Below, piece after piece: positions 63,349 to 64,000 of a stretch of DNA of 64,000 bases. The notes beneath the pieces were generated by a model, which had not been told where the DNA came from, ran no database searches, and was given only the letters and a program-made list of their open reading frames with translations. The position numbers and the translations under genes were made by a program. Within the stretch, counting starts at the first letter, position 1; every line of letters begins with the position of its first letter. Location of the stretch: assembly GCF_024399475.1 (NCBI RefSeq), contig NZ_CP101620.1, positions 1,035,608 through 1,099,607 on the forward strand. The letters are read 5' to 3'. Source of the stretch: Allocoprobacillus halotolerans. GTDB taxonomy: Bacteria > Bacillota_I > Bacilli_A > Erysipelotrichales > Coprobacillaceae.

Positions 63349-64000
63349 ATGAATAATTTAGATATGAACTGGCAAAAAACTTTAAGCTTGTTTCAGGGAA
63401 AACTTGATGATTATGGTTTAGATAAGATTGGTTTTGATTCTTTTTTCACTACCTTGGAAATTAAAGACATTGTTGGCAGTGTAGTCACAATTACCGTTGA
63501 TACCAAATGGAGCTATGATGTTGTTGAACCTTACTTAACACATTTACAAGAAATCTATAACACAGTAACCAATGGTCATTATCAGCTACACTTAATGACT
63601 GAAGAAGATTTTAAACAAAGTCACGTGAATCATGAGCATCTCTTACAATTTGATGATCATTTAAATCCTGATTTGACTTTTGATAATTTCGTTATTGGTA
63701 ATAGTAACCGTATTGCGCAAAATGCATCATTAGCGGTTGCGATGAAACCTGGTGTTTCCTACAGTCCTTTATTTATACATAGTAATTCTGGACTTGGAAA
63801 AACACATTTATTAAATGCTATTGGGAATTATGCTAAAAAACGTGATCCATCTATTCATGTCTTATTTACAACAAGTGAAAATTTCGTTAATGAATATATT
63901 CAATCATTAGCGAATCATTCTATGGATGAATTTAACTATAAATATCGTCAAATGGATATCTTATTAATAGATGATATTCAATTTATGGCAACCAAAGAAT
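63349..64000 (+). CDS. dnaA: Chromosomal replication initiator DnaA, 5' part
   Basis: 217 residues visible; runs off the right edge. N-terminal domain I (MNWQKTLSLFQGKLDDYGLD), a linker, then the AAA+ domain: LTFDNFVIGNSNRIAQNA, Walker A HSNSGLGKTHLLNA, Walker B ILLIDDIQFMA. Opens oriC at the boxes upstream. GGAGATGG before ATG 63349. Confidence 0.97.
   Translation, partial: MNNLDMNWQKTLSLFQGKLDDYGLDKIGFDSFFTTLEIKDIVGSVVTITVDTKWSYDVVEPYLTHLQEIYNTVTNGHYQLHLMTEEDFKQSHVNHEHLLQFDDHLNPDLTFDNFVIGNSNRIAQNASLAVAMKPGVSYSPLFIHSNSGLGKTHLLNAIGNYAKKRDPSIHVLFTTSENFVNEYIQSLANHSMDEFNYKYRQMDILLIDDIQFMATKE

Overview
The window is about 64 kb of a very A+T-rich low-GC Gram-positive chromosome. It ends at the replication origin: rpmH, rnpA, yidC and jag run leftward, a region dense in DnaA boxes follows, and dnaA runs off the right edge. 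Gene order (threonylcarbamoyl-AMP synthase, rpiB, glyA, upp, atpIBEFHAGDC), a T-box in front of metG, a lysine riboswitch and a DAP-type lysine pathway all point to Bacillota. The mix of PTS, PRD and Rpn genes and the base composition suggest a gut Erysipelotrichia-like organism; that placement is inference.

Layout. 0-8 kb: edge of a large acyl-CoA dehydratase activase gene, a MarR regulator, an AbgA-like M20 hydrolase, an HD-domain protein with the YggS-type PLP protein, a HAAS-like membrane locus, and metG with its T-box. 8-13.6 kb: first Rpn-type nuclease, an SCP2-like/alcohol dehydrogenase/aldehyde dehydrogenase operon, a zinc-ribbon protein and an IS200-type element. 13.6-19.3 kb: mscL, a polysaccharide deacetylase, an amidase, a wrecked ABC exporter, an orphan PTS IIB. 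19.4-22.3 kb: second Rpn locus, split from its promoter by an IS4-superfamily element. 22.4-32.2 kb: ATP synthase, upp, glyA, rpiB, threonylcarbamoyl-AMP synthase. 32.4-41.5 kb: small membrane proteins, a hydrolase, a GntR/ABC operon, an M17 aminopeptidase, a LysR regulator beside a decayed membrane gene, and an AAA/DUF4143 ATPase. 41.5-46.8 kb: lysine operon under a riboswitch, with an IS element just upstream. 46.9-55.7 kb: phosphoesterase, PRD protein, third Rpn gene, MATE pump, mnmE, ABC exporter. 55.7-60.8 kb: beta-glucoside PTS operon and its regulator. 60.8-64 kb: origin region.

A feature cutting across the window is that many genes, including ones expected to be essential or strongly conserved (atpB, atpH, jag, mnmE), are broken by what looks like one missing base in a homopolymer. 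Adding one or two bases restores a family-typical length in almost every case. I read this as residual sequencing or assembly error rather than real pseudogenisation, and I give merged coordinates for such genes. The ABC exporter at 16.6-18.3 kb and the YczE-like gene at 38.4-38.7 kb carry additional lesions and look truly decayed.

The most interesting biology is: (1) two Rpn genes with a duplicated promoter and leader whose RNA could hide the ribosome-binding site, one copy interrupted by an IS exactly in the predicted loop; (2) an ATP synthase c subunit with two carboxylates, suggesting Na+ coupling; (3) a palindromic site shared by the PTS regulator and its target operon; (4) 40-bp tandem repeats over the promoter of a DUF4143 ATPase; (5) a free-standing ACT-domain protein as the first gene of the riboswitch-controlled lysine operon.
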